Source: Collimonas sp. PA-H2 (GTDB lineage: Bacteria; Pseudomonadota; Gammaproteobacteria; Burkholderiales; Burkholderiaceae_D). From it: DNA of 64,000 nucleotides. The stretch covers positions 2,232,001 through 2,296,000 of the forward strand of contig NZ_PDBX01000001.1 in NCBI RefSeq assembly GCF_002564105.1, in the 5' to 3' direction. This document shows positions 54,549-61,595 of this stretch, piece by piece (position 1 is the stretch's first letter; each line of letters starts with the position of its first letter). The position numbers were made by a program, and so were the translations under genes. The notes beneath the pieces were generated by a model. The model ran no database searches, was not told the DNA's origin, and was given only the letters and a program-made list of their open reading frames with translations.

Positions 54549-54860
54549 TTGAGCGATACATCCATCAAGATGGTGCATGGCACGGCGCTGACAGATGCGC
54601 AGAAGAAGGATTTGCTGAACCGGCTGGCGCGGGTCGAGGGCCAGATCCGCGGCGTGCAGAAACTGATCGCCAATGCCGCCGTGCCGGCCGATTGCGACAG
54701 CGTCGCCCAGCAGCTGGCGGCGGCGCGCAAGGCGCTGGACCGCGCCTTCATCACCTTGCTGACCGATGCCATCGTCACCCACAGCGCAGCCGCCGCCACG
54801 CCGGAGCAGGCCTTGCAGAGCGCACAAAATCTGGCAACGCTGCTGGACAAGTTCGGCTGA
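54549..54860 (+). CDS. CsoR/RcnR/FrmR-family regulator with altered ligand set
   Basis: 103-residue all-helical regulator of the DUF156 family. LLNRLARVEGQIRGVQKLI is the first helix signature, followed by 'DCDSVAQQLAAARKALDRAF'. Counting from the conserved Cys (about residue 49), the position 25 residues on is Ala and that 29 on is His. Copper CsoR has His and Cys there; FrmR has His at +25. So one usual ligand is missing and the sensed species is uncertain. The ORF starts with TTG at 54549, 8-11 bp after AAAGGAG; no better ATG is near. No metal exporter is adjacent. Confidence 0.85.
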   Translation: MSDTSIKMVHGTALTDAQKKDLLNRLARVEGQIRGVQKLIANAAVPADCDSVAQQLAAARKALDRAFITLLTDAIVTHSAAAATPEQALQSAQNLATLLDKFG

Positions 54861-54892
54861 ATATTCCTCTGCATTGACGCACTCCTAAATCA

Positions 54893-54967
54893 CGTAGGGT
54901 GGGCACTCCGTGCCCACGCGGATGCGTCTAAGCAAAGCGCGGGCAAAAAACACTTACCCACCCTACC
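54893..54967. repeat. GTAGGGTGGGCAC-type inverted repeat
   Basis: CGTAGGGTGGGCACTCCGTG at the left and TTACCCACCCTAC at the right enclose a short unrelated centre. It is a third copy of the family, with a degenerate right arm. Confidence 0.75.
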
Positions 54968-55076
54968 AGGTCGACCGGATGCTGCCGGCGAACTTTAGGT
55001 GCATCCCTTATTTCTTTAACCCCGTGTCATTCCTATAATTCCTTTCACAAGATGTCGCGCTGAAAAGGAGTAAGGC

Positions 55077-55610
55077 ATGATCATGGTCGGCAATCGTCCC
55101 GCTGCGCAGTCGGGGATCGGCATGATAGAAGTGCTGGTGGCGATGGTAATCGTCGCCTTCGCCATGTTTGCCCTGATCGACATGCAGACCACGGCCCTGC
55201 GCTATCAAAAGACGGCGCATTTGCGCGCCACTGCCGGCCAGTTCGGCGCCGATCTTGCCGAGCGGGTGCGCGCCAATATCCGCGGCGCGCACGAGGGCGC
55301 TTACAATCTGCCCGGGCAGGTCTATCCGGTACTGGATGCGCCGGCGCCGGCCTGCTTCGATCCTGGCCGCTGCACGGCGCAGGAACTGGCGGCACAGGAT
55401 ATCCATGACTGGCGCAGCCGCCTCAGCGGCGCGCTGACGGGAGGCTGGGGCGAGATCAACGGTTCGGTAAGCCGCGGTTTCACAATACGGGTGTACTTCC
55501 GCGACGCCAGCGTCCCGGGCGGCCTGTTTGCTGAAAATTGCCAGCCGCTCGCCGCCGATCCTGCAAGCTATAAAGATGTAGCCTGCTTCGCTACCGCGTT
55601 CCTGCCATGA
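55077..55610 (+). CDS. pilV: Type IV pilus minor pilin PilV
   Basis: 177-residue minor prepilin that helps start type IVa pilus assembly at the inner membrane. The class III signal is AQSG|IGMIEVLVAMVIVAFA, with Glu at position 5 of the mature part and a hydrophobic helix to about residue 38. 'MQTTALRYQKTAHLRATAGQFGADLAERVRANI' is the PilV-type continuation. GGAG lies 8 bp before the ATG; a second ATG is two codons on. It is the first gene of a four-gene unit and overlaps the next gene by ATGA. Confidence 0.9.
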   Translation: MIMVGNRPAAQSGIGMIEVLVAMVIVAFAMFALIDMQTTALRYQKTAHLRATAGQFGADLAERVRANIRGAHEGAYNLPGQVYPVLDAPAPACFDPGRCTAQELAAQDIHDWRSRLSGALTGGWGEINGSVSRGFTIRVYFRDASVPGGLFAENCQPLAADPASYKDVACFATAFLP

Positions 55611-56119
55611 AGCGCGTTACCCCTTGCCTCCAACGCGGCGCGGTGTTGCCGATGCTGCTGATCAGCCTACTGGTCATGGCTTTTCTTGGCTTCAATTCCC
55701 TGAACACTGCGCTGCTGGAAGAAAAAATGGCTGCCAATGCCGGTAGCCGGCAACTGGCATTCCAGGCCGCCGAACATGCCTTGCGCTTTTGCGAGAATCA
55801 ACTGCAGCTGACGCCGGTTACGATTCCGCAGCTCAGGCAGGGACCGGTTGCGGCGGACGGCGCAAACGGCATGCATTACTGGGAAATGGCCGACAGCTGG
55901 CGCAACGACAAGATATCCATTCCGGTGCCTCGCATCGGCACTGAGGGCCTTGCGCCGGCAGCACCGGCCCGCTGCCTGGCCGAGCACCTGGAGCTGGATG
56001 CCGACCTGCAATTCCAGCTATATGCACCGCAGCCGCGGCCAGCCTTCCGGATTACCGCGCGCGGCGTCGGCGCCAGCAATGCGGCGGTAGTTCTGTTGCA
56101 GAGTTATCTGCTCCTCTGA
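55607..56119 (+). CDS. pilX: Type IV pilus minor pilin PilX
   Basis: 170-residue PilX-type minor pilin. The N-terminus is QRG|AVLPMLLISLLVMAFLG, with no Glu at mature position 5, as is usual for PilX, and the PilX_N continuation 'LLEEKMAANAGSRQLAFQAAEHALRFCE'. In most clusters pilW stands between pilV and pilX; here the two genes overlap directly, so pilW is absent from this operon. It ends 11 bp before pilY1. Confidence 0.87.
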   Translation: MKRVTPCLQRGAVLPMLLISLLVMAFLGFNSLNTALLEEKMAANAGSRQLAFQAAEHALRFCENQLQLTPVTIPQLRQGPVAADGANGMHYWEMADSWRNDKISIPVPRIGTEGLAPAAPARCLAEHLELDADLQFQLYAPQPRPAFRITARGVGASNAAVVLLQSYLLL

Positions 56120-56130
56120 GCCGGCGTCTC

Positions 56131-57966
56131 ATGAACCCTCTGTTTCTTTGCATCTGCGCCATCGTCCTGGTCTTGGCCCCTGCCCGAGCTACGGAGACGC
56201 CGGATGAACCGCCCTTCGTCTATGTTGGCAGCTATGAAGCGGGCTCGTGGCTGGGACATGTGCAAGCCTATCCGGTTGGCGCAGGCGGCGTTGCCAAAGT
56301 CGCCCGGTGGGATGCCGCCGATCTGATTCCGCCATGGCAGGCGCGCCGCATCGGTACGGCCTCAGGTAACGCCAATGCGATTGCATTCGAATGGCAGCAG
56401 CTGGACGAGGCGCAAAGAACCGTATTGTCTTCTGAATATCTGCTGGAGTATTTGAGAGGCAATGACGCGCTGGAAGCCAAGCATGGCGTCGGCAGCTTCC
56501 GCAATCGCCAAGGCAAGCTGGGCGACATCATGTATTCCGCGCCGCTGTATGTGGGCCTGTCCGATTCCGCGTATCAGTTCCTCCCCGGCGGCGCCGGCGG
56601 CAACGCCTATCAGGAATATGTCAAAAGCAAGAAGCGGCGCCAGGCCATGCTTTACGTCGGCGCCAACGACGGCATGCTGCATGCGTTCGATGCCCTCAGC
56701 GGCGTCGAAACCAGCGCCTTTGTGTCAGGCGCGATATTCGACGCCCTGCCTCAATTAAGCGAAGCTGGCTACATCCATCGTCCGTTCGTGGATGGATTGC
56801 TCAGCGTTGGCGACGCTTATCTGGGCGCCGCCGGCAGCGCAGCATGGAAGACCATCCTGCTGGGCGCAACGGGCGGCGGCGCCAAGAGCTTGTTTGCGCT
56901 TGATGTCAGCGCGCCGCCGGCTCCCGCGGCGCTGCTGTGGCAACGCAGTGATGAAGACGACGGCAGCGGAGCAAGCGATGGCGACATGGGGTACCTGATC
57001 GGGGAAGCGTTTGCCGTTCGGCTGGCGAACGGCGCCTGGGCTGCAATCTATGGCAACGGCTACCAAAGCGAAAACCTGCATGCCGTGCTGTATCTGGTCG
57101 AGTTGTCCGATGGAGGCTTGATCAAAAAAATCACCATCGGCGCAGGAGATGCCGAAGCACCGAACGGCCTGGCGACACCGGCGCTGGTATTCAATCCGCA
57201 GCGCGGCGTCAGTGCAGTCTACGCCGGCGATTTGCAAGGCCGGCTCTGGAAAGTCGATCTGAGCGCGGTTGAACCTCAGCGCTGGCAAGTAGCTTTCAGC
57301 AAGGCGCCCCTGTTCATCGCTGCCGACAACGGCGGCAAACCGCAATCGATCGCGCAGCAGTCCTTGCTTGAACAGCATGCCAAAGGCGGCTCCCTAGTCA
57401 TGTTCAGCGGCGGCAAACCCGGCGATGGCAGGATTCCAGGCGAGGCGCAAAAGCAAAGCCTGTATGGCATCTGGGACAAGGCCGGGAGCGGCCCCGTCAG
57501 CGGCAGAGAACAGTTGCAGCAGCAGATGCTGAGCGAAGGCAGCGATGGCACATGGCAGCTGAGTAGTAATGGCGTCAATTGGGGCGTGTCGCGCGGCTGG
57601 TATGTCGACCTGCCGGAAAAGCTCGGCTATGTCATCGGCAAACTGCAAATCATCGATGGCGTCTTGTGGCTGCTGACCTATGCGTCTGCGCGCGACAAGT
57701 CCTACCTGCTTGCGCTCGACTACCACACCGGCGGCGCTAGCAGCGACGGCGCATTCATCGGGCATCTGAAAAATGCCGCGCTGGTCGAAGTGCCCGCCTC
57801 CACCGTCACGCCGATTTTCATCAAGCTGCCGGATGGCCGCAAGCAGCTGGTGATCGCCGGCCGTGACGGCTCGCCGCATGCGGTCGATATCAATCCGGGA
57901 ACCCAGCCCCCGGTGCGGACCTGGCGCCAATTGCCGGTGCCTGCGGCTGTTGTCGATCCCGGCTAA
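56131..57966 (+). CDS. pilY1: Short PilY1/PilC-type pilus tip-associated protein
   Basis: 611-residue secreted protein (signal peptide MNPLFLCICAIVLVLAPARA) that matches only the C-terminal beta-propeller of PilY1/PilC. Motifs include GKLGDIMYSAPLYVG, 'KRRQAMLYVGANDGMLHAFDA' and 'WKTILLGATGGGAKSLFALDVSAPP'. The long N-terminal vWA-containing region of usual PilY1 (over 1000 residues) is missing. The reading frame has its own signal peptide and no sign of frameshift, so this is a natural short form. An acidic loop (RSDEDDGSGASDGDMGYL) could bind calcium. It overlaps pilE by TAATG. Confidence 0.88.
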   Translation: MNPLFLCICAIVLVLAPARATETPDEPPFVYVGSYEAGSWLGHVQAYPVGAGGVAKVARWDAADLIPPWQARRIGTASGNANAIAFEWQQLDEAQRTVLSSEYLLEYLRGNDALEAKHGVGSFRNRQGKLGDIMYSAPLYVGLSDSAYQFLPGGAGGNAYQEYVKSKKRRQAMLYVGANDGMLHAFDALSGVETSAFVSGAIFDALPQLSEAGYIHRPFVDGLLSVGDAYLGAAGSAAWKTILLGATGGGAKSLFALDVSAPPAPAALLWQRSDEDDGSGASDGDMGYLIGEAFAVRLANGAWAAIYGNGYQSENLHAVLYLVELSDGGLIKKITIGAGDAEAPNGLATPALVFNPQRGVSAVYAGDLQGRLWKVDLSAVEPQRWQVAFSKAPLFIAADNGGKPQSIAQQSLLEQHAKGGSLVMFSGGKPGDGRIPGEAQKQSLYGIWDKAGSGPVSGREQLQQQMLSEGSDGTWQLSSNGVNWGVSRGWYVDLPEKLGYVIGKLQIIDGVLWLLTYASARDKSYLLALDYHTGGASSDGAFIGHLKNAALVEVPASTVTPIFIKLPDGRKQLVIAGRDGSPHAVDINPGTQPPVRTWRQLPVPAAVVDPG

Positions 57967-58409
57967 TGGGGCCGGGTCATATGGACAGGCATTGCGCGCG
58001 GGGATTCACGCTAATGGAGTTGATGGCAGTGGTGGCGATCGTCGCCATCTTGAGCAGCATGGCGCTGTCCAGCTACAGCCAACATGTCCGGCGCAGCGAA
58101 CGCATCGCCGCGCGCGCAGTGTTGCTGGAAGCTGCCAGCTGGATGGAACGCCGCTTCTCGGTGCAGCACAGCTATCTCGGCGCCGATGGCCAGATCCCGG
58201 TCTTGCCTGCGGGGCTGGATCAGTCGCCCAGGAGCGGGACGGCAAAGTATGTGATCAGCCTGGCAACTGGGCAAACCCAGGCCACAAGCTATGAACTGAG
58301 GGCGACGCCAATCCGTGCGGATGCATGCGGCGCCCTGACGCTGGACCATACCGGCGCGCGCGGGCTGATCGGCAATACCGCTCCGTTGGCAGAGTGCTGG
58401 GGACGTTAA
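57966..58409 (+). CDS. pilE: Type IV pilin, PilE-like minor pilin
   Basis: 147-residue prepilin. The class III signal is CARG|FTLMELMAVVAIVAILSSMALSSY, with Glu at mature position 5. A compact C-terminal domain has two cysteines (RADACGALTLD and LAECWGR) that can form the D-region disulfide. The ATG at 57966 overlaps the pilY1 stop; an ATG 15 bp on is possible. Last in the pilV-X-Y1-E unit, it is more likely the minor pilin PilE of Pseudomonas-type clusters than the major pilin. Confidence 0.88.
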   Translation: MGPGHMDRHCARGFTLMELMAVVAIVAILSSMALSSYSQHVRRSERIAARAVLLEAASWMERRFSVQHSYLGADGQIPVLPAGLDQSPRSGTAKYVISLATGQTQATSYELRATPIRADACGALTLDHTGARGLIGNTAPLAECWGR

Positions 58410-58411
58410 AA

Positions 58412-58432
58412 AGCCCGCTGAACGCGGGCTAG
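58412..58432 (+). terminator. Terminator-like hairpin after pilE
   Basis: AGCCCGC-TGAAC-GCGGGCT just past the stop codon. There is no T run on the plus strand, and an A run on the left, so it is weak or acts on the opposite strand. Confidence 0.5.
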
Positions 58433-58444
58433 TCAGAGTCGGAT

Positions 58445-58602
58445 CTTAGGCCCAGTTAGGCAATAAGTTGAACATTTGTGCTGGCCGTAGCTGGCGCGCT
58501 GCTGCATTGCCCACCGGTTGCAGTGCTCGCATTGCGGCGCGCCGAGCGCCTTGCATCGCATCCAGCTACAACCGCCCAACTTATTACCTAGCGGGCCCTT
58601 AG
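58445..58602. repeat. 158-bp element with terminal inverted repeats (MITE-like)
   Basis: The left end is CTTAGGCCCAGTTAGGCAAT then AAGTTG; the right end read in reverse is CTAAGGGCCCGCTAGGTAAT then AAGTTG, about 20 of 26 matching. Inside, GTAGCTGG/CCAGCTAC and GGCGCGC/GCGCGCC continue the pairing, so the whole element can fold into one long imperfect hairpin. It has no coding capacity and lies between pilE and a convergent small gene. Confidence 0.7.
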
Positions 58603-58614
58603 CTGGATTGAAAC

Positions 58615-58932
58615 TCAATCGTCGTCATGGTGGCGATGATGTTCGTGCCATCCTTCCCGGCGACGCCACTCGTCGCGGCGCCAATCTTCGTCGCGCCGCT
58701 CGCGCCATTCACGGTGTTCGCGCCAGCCCGGCTCTACATAGACCGGCTGCGGCGGCGGGTAATATACCGGCGCCGGCACATAGCGCGGTTCGTACTGCAC
58801 TACCGGTGGATAGTAAGGTTGCGGCGGCGGCTGCACATAAATGCCGACACCGACATTCACACCGGCAGCCGCACTGCCGCATGCACCTGCGGCGATGGCG
58901 CCAAACGCCAGACATGCTAAAAGTTTTTTCAT
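58615..58932 (-). CDS. Small secreted Pro/Tyr- and Arg/His-rich protein
   Basis: 105 residues, not recognised beyond a common proteobacterial pattern. A Sec signal (MKKLLACLAFGAIAAGACGSAAA) is followed by VNVGVGIYVQPPPQPYYPP, Pro/Tyr repeats (VYYPPPQPVYVEP), then a highly charged tail of Arg, Glu, Trp and His ending HHRHHDDD. Such proteins are probably exported and may bind metals through the His tail; that is a guess. The ATG at 58932 begins the signal peptide; an upstream in-frame start at 58959 is unlikely. Confidence 0.78.
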   Translation of the reverse strand: MKKLLACLAFGAIAAGACGSAAAGVNVGVGIYVQPPPQPYYPPVVQYEPRYVPAPVYYPPPQPVYVEPGWREHREWRERRDEDWRRDEWRRREGWHEHHRHHDDD

Positions 58933-59207
58933 TTGATTATCTGATTTCCTGTTTGCCAATCTATCTGCAGCGATTTCGCCATTTCACAGCCTCAGTTTAC
59001 GGGCTAGCGCGCGTCAATGTTATTCCGAGAGGCAACAAGTGTAACGTTAAGTAATTTATTGTGGCAAAAATTAATGCGGGTTAGCATGTCATTTTCCTGA
59101 TTCGCCTTATTTGGCACGGTCCACAGAGAAGCGTATCGGTGCACAATCGCCGCCAGGCGCCCGCTGCCTGGGCAGTCTGACAATCCAGAACAATAAAGGA
59201 AGCACGC

Positions 59208-59783
59208 ATGGGCAAGGGCCGTCTGGAAGCCTTCAGCGATGGCGTCATCGCCATCATCATCACCATCATGGTGCTGGAATTGAAAGTGCCGCACGAAGCC
59301 AGCCTGTCAGCGCTGTGGCTGATCTACCCGGTGTTTGTCAGTTATGTACTGAGTTTCATCTACACCGGCATCTACTGGAACAACCACCATCACATGCTGC
59401 ATGCCGTGCAAAAGATCAACGGCTCGGTGCTATGGGCCAATCTGCACCTGCTGTTCTGGCTCTCCCTGATTCCCTTCGCCACCGGCTGGATGGGGGAAAA
59501 TCATTTTTCGGAAGTGCCGGTCGCCCTGTATGGCGTGGTGCTGATGATGGCCGGCGTCGCTTATTACATCCTGAGCCGCATGCTGATCAAGCTGCATGGC
59601 AAGGACTCTGCCCTGGCCAAGGCCGTCGGCAGCGATTTCAAGGGCAAGATCTCGGTGCTCGGCTATGCCCTGGCGATACCGCTCAGTTTTCTGAACCGCT
59701 GGATCGGGTTGGGGCTGTACGTGCTGGTCGCCATCATGTGGCTGATCCCGGATCGCCGCATTGAAAAAGTGATCAACAGCTGA
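59208..59783 (+). CDS. TMEM175 family potassium channel-like protein
   Basis: 191-residue membrane protein of the TMEM175 (DUF1211) family; bacterial members form tetrameric potassium channels. The first helix carries the signature RLEAFSDGVIAIIITIMVLELKVP (FSDG at about residues 10-13). About six hydrophobic segments follow, with 'YWNNHHHMLHAV' and 'NLHLLFWLSLIPFATGWMGEN' in the family positions. The ribosome site AAAGGAAG lies upstream. It stands alone and is followed by a hairpin terminator. Confidence 0.92.
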   Translation: MGKGRLEAFSDGVIAIIITIMVLELKVPHEASLSALWLIYPVFVSYVLSFIYTGIYWNNHHHMLHAVQKINGSVLWANLHLLFWLSLIPFATGWMGENHFSEVPVALYGVVLMMAGVAYYILSRMLIKLHGKDSALAKAVGSDFKGKISVLGYALAIPLSFLNRWIGLGLYVLVAIMWLIPDRRIEKVINS

Positions 59784-59858
59784 AAGCGGTAGTTCTTTTG
59801 TGATCGTACCCGGCCTGTATGCGCTACTCCTATCGGCGATTGCCGGGCTTGGATGTAA

Positions 59859-59885
59859 AAAAGCCTCGCGGTTGGCGAGGCTTTG
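59859..59885 (+). terminator. Terminator after the TMEM175 gene
   Basis: AAAGCCTCGC-ggttg-GCGAGGCTTT, with an A run before it and a short T run in the right arm. It lies 75 bp after the stop and may work in both directions. The rest of the gap to 60054 holds no gene I can support. Confidence 0.8.
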
Positions 59886-60054
59886 GAATTACCGATATGT
59901 GAGGAGATTCTAGCCATCCAATGCTATCTGCAAAGTGACAAGGCTATGAATGAATCTACTCACATATCCGATAAGCTAGGACAGGTAGATGTACGTATCT
60001 TAACGAGAGAATATGACAGGAGTTTGACACGATTTCCTGATCCTCGGCTTGTCC

Positions 60055-60513
60055 CTACTCCGTGAGATGGAGTTCACCCTTGCTCGACTCCTTCGATGAC
60101 CAGCCCTTGGGAGTTTCCTTCATGATCAGCTGGATCGTCCGTTCCGAGTCATTGATGGCATGGATGATGTTTTTTATTTTTTCATCCCCATTCGCCTGCA
60201 GGGCATACAAAACGCGTATCAGCGAATCTGCATATTTTGGAATATGGCCGCTTTTTTCCCATATTGCTACGGCTTGCTCGGTTCGTCCAAGGGCCTTGCC
60301 CAAAGCAGCCTGGGACATCAGCATGGCGGTGCGGATATACCGGAACTCGGTGCCGCCAAGTGTCGATTTCTTGCGAATCAAGGCGCTGGCAATTGCCGCT
60401 ACCAGGCCGTCTATATTTTGAATCGCCACCGTTTCGCCGTACGGCGTGTTTTTGATACGGTATCCGTTTGCCAGCCAAACGTTACGCAGTCCCCCGTCTG
60501 TAAAGTGGTACAT
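60055..60513 (-). CDS. HTH antitoxin-like regulator (second gene of a TA-like pair)
   Basis: 152 residues. The N-terminal part, YHFTDGGLRNVWLANGYRIKNTPYGE, is followed by a helix-turn-helix domain EFRYIRTAMLMSQAALGKALGRTEQAVAIWEKSG (about residues 56-90). It resembles HTH proteins paired with small toxins (HigA/MqsA-like, but without zinc-binding cysteines). The ATG at 60513 has AGGAG 7 bp upstream and starts one base after the stop of the DUF4258 gene, which indicates coupled translation. The toxin-first order is like higBA and mqsRA. The antitoxin role is inferred from layout. Confidence 0.8.
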   Translation of the reverse strand: MYHFTDGGLRNVWLANGYRIKNTPYGETVAIQNIDGLVAAIASALIRKKSTLGGTEFRYIRTAMLMSQAALGKALGRTEQAVAIWEKSGHIPKYADSLIRVLYALQANGDEKIKNIIHAINDSERTIQLIMKETPKGWSSKESSKGELHLTE

Positions 60514-60514
60514 A

Positions 60515-60820
60515 TCAGCTCCTGACGACAAATGCCGTGACTACGATGCAATCGGGAGCATGTTCATCTTCACAGGCAACTACCATCGCGACGGCTTTGC
60601 CCGCAGTATATCTTTCCATTCGACAGCAAGTATGGCCGGTTTTCATGTCGACCTCCGGTTCCAGATCAATTTTTCCTTTTCTAAGCACATCCAATGCCAT
60701 CGAGAGTGTTATCTTGCGTACACGCATCTGGCCGAGAGCATGTCTGGAAAAGGAGACGCACTCAGTGTCCTGTGCAATTCTCCTGATCAGCTTTTCCCAT
60801 TGATGCTTGGAAGTAGACAT
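60515..60820 (-). CDS. DUF4258 domain protein, candidate toxin
   Basis: 101 residues of the DUF4258 type, a small fold related by pattern to RelE/BrnT-like toxins. 'VSFSRHALGQMRVRKITLSMALDVLRKGKI' is the family start, followed by TGHTCCRMERYTAGKAVAMVVACED and the ending 'CIVVTAFVVR'. The ATG at 60820 is preferred over an upstream in-frame start at 60868, which lies in the promoter. It is immediately followed by an HTH gene. Base composition around it is more AT-rich than in neighbours, hinting at transfer. Toxicity is not shown by sequence. Confidence 0.78.
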   Translation of the reverse strand: MSTSKHQWEKLIRRIAQDTECVSFSRHALGQMRVRKITLSMALDVLRKGKIDLEPEVDMKTGHTCCRMERYTAGKAVAMVVACEDEHAPDCIVVTAFVVRS

Positions 60821-60948
60821 ACAATATACTATAAAAATTATAGATTTTTGATAGTCTATTTTAAACAAAACTTGCTTAAGTATTATCCCTATGTTGGATG
60901 CGGGACAATATTACGATTGCGCGCGCAGCGCGCATCCTCAGGATCTTT
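60821..60948. promoter_or_regulatory. TA-like promoter with palindromic operator
   Basis: Minus-strand TATAAT lies at about 60836-60841, with TTTAAA 17 bp upstream. The -10 overlaps a perfect inverted repeat CTATAA-AAA-TTATAG (60829-60843), 9 bp from the candidate toxin start, a good autoregulatory operator. The right part must also hold the promoter of the divergent phosphatase gene. Confidence 0.6.
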
Positions 60949-61578
60949 ATGAATTTTTTACCCTTACGTGCAACCCTGCTTTTTAGCCTCGTTTCGATAC
61001 TAGGCAGCATGCAGCCAGCCAGCGCTGCCGCAACCCCCGACGTTCAAACCATCGTCCTGCTACGCCACGGCGAAAAACCCGAAGCCGGCCTCGGGCAGCT
61101 GAATTGCCAGGGCCTCAACCGCGCACTGGCCTTGCCGCGCGTGCTGGAAGCGAAGTATGGCAAGCCCGATGTCATTTTCGCCCCCGATCCCGCCACGCAA
61201 AAGAAAGACCACGGCACCAGCTACGACTATGTGCGTTCGCTGGCGACGGTCGAACCTAGCGCCATTTACTTCGGCATGCCGGTGAATGCCGCTATCGATT
61301 TTTCCAAGACCGACGACCTGCGCAACGCGCTGCTGGCGCCGCAATACCGCCGCAGCCTGCTGGTGGTCGGCTGGGAGCACAAGATCATCGAGGAGCTGGC
61401 GCGCCAGATCGTGGTGGAATACGGCGGCGACCGCGCCAGCGTGCCGCACTGGGAAGACAATGACTTCGACAGCATTTACCTGCTGCGCATCGTGCGCGAT
61501 GGCGGCGCCACCAAAATCAATTTCAGCGTCGACCAGGAAGGGTTGAACAACCGTCCCTTGACCTGTCCCGCCGGCTAA
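60949..61578 (+). CDS. Secreted histidine phosphatase superfamily protein
   Basis: 209 residues. A signal peptide (LRATLLFSLVSILGSMQPASA) is followed by the catalytic motif IVLLRHGEKPEAG (phospho-histidine in RHG, about residue 39). A second conserved His is expected in 'LVVGWEHKIIEEL' (about residue 143). The protein is short for a phytase and may be a general phosphatase in the periplasm. The ATG at 60949 has AGGAT upstream. It lies 17 bp before the AI-2E family gene on the same strand. Confidence 0.85.
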   Translation: MNFLPLRATLLFSLVSILGSMQPASAAATPDVQTIVLLRHGEKPEAGLGQLNCQGLNRALALPRVLEAKYGKPDVIFAPDPATQKKDHGTSYDYVRSLATVEPSAIYFGMPVNAAIDFSKTDDLRNALLAPQYRRSLLVVGWEHKIIEELARQIVVEYGGDRASVPHWEDNDFDSIYLLRIVRDGGATKINFSVDQEGLNNRPLTCPAG

Positions 61579-61595
61579 TCCAGAAAAGAGACTCC

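Noticed and set aside
59883..60065. 60-codon plus-strand frame between the TMEM175 gene and the TA-like pair
   Set aside because: No ribosome site at a sensible start, begins inside the terminator arm and overlaps the antitoxin 3' end; no recognisable protein pattern.
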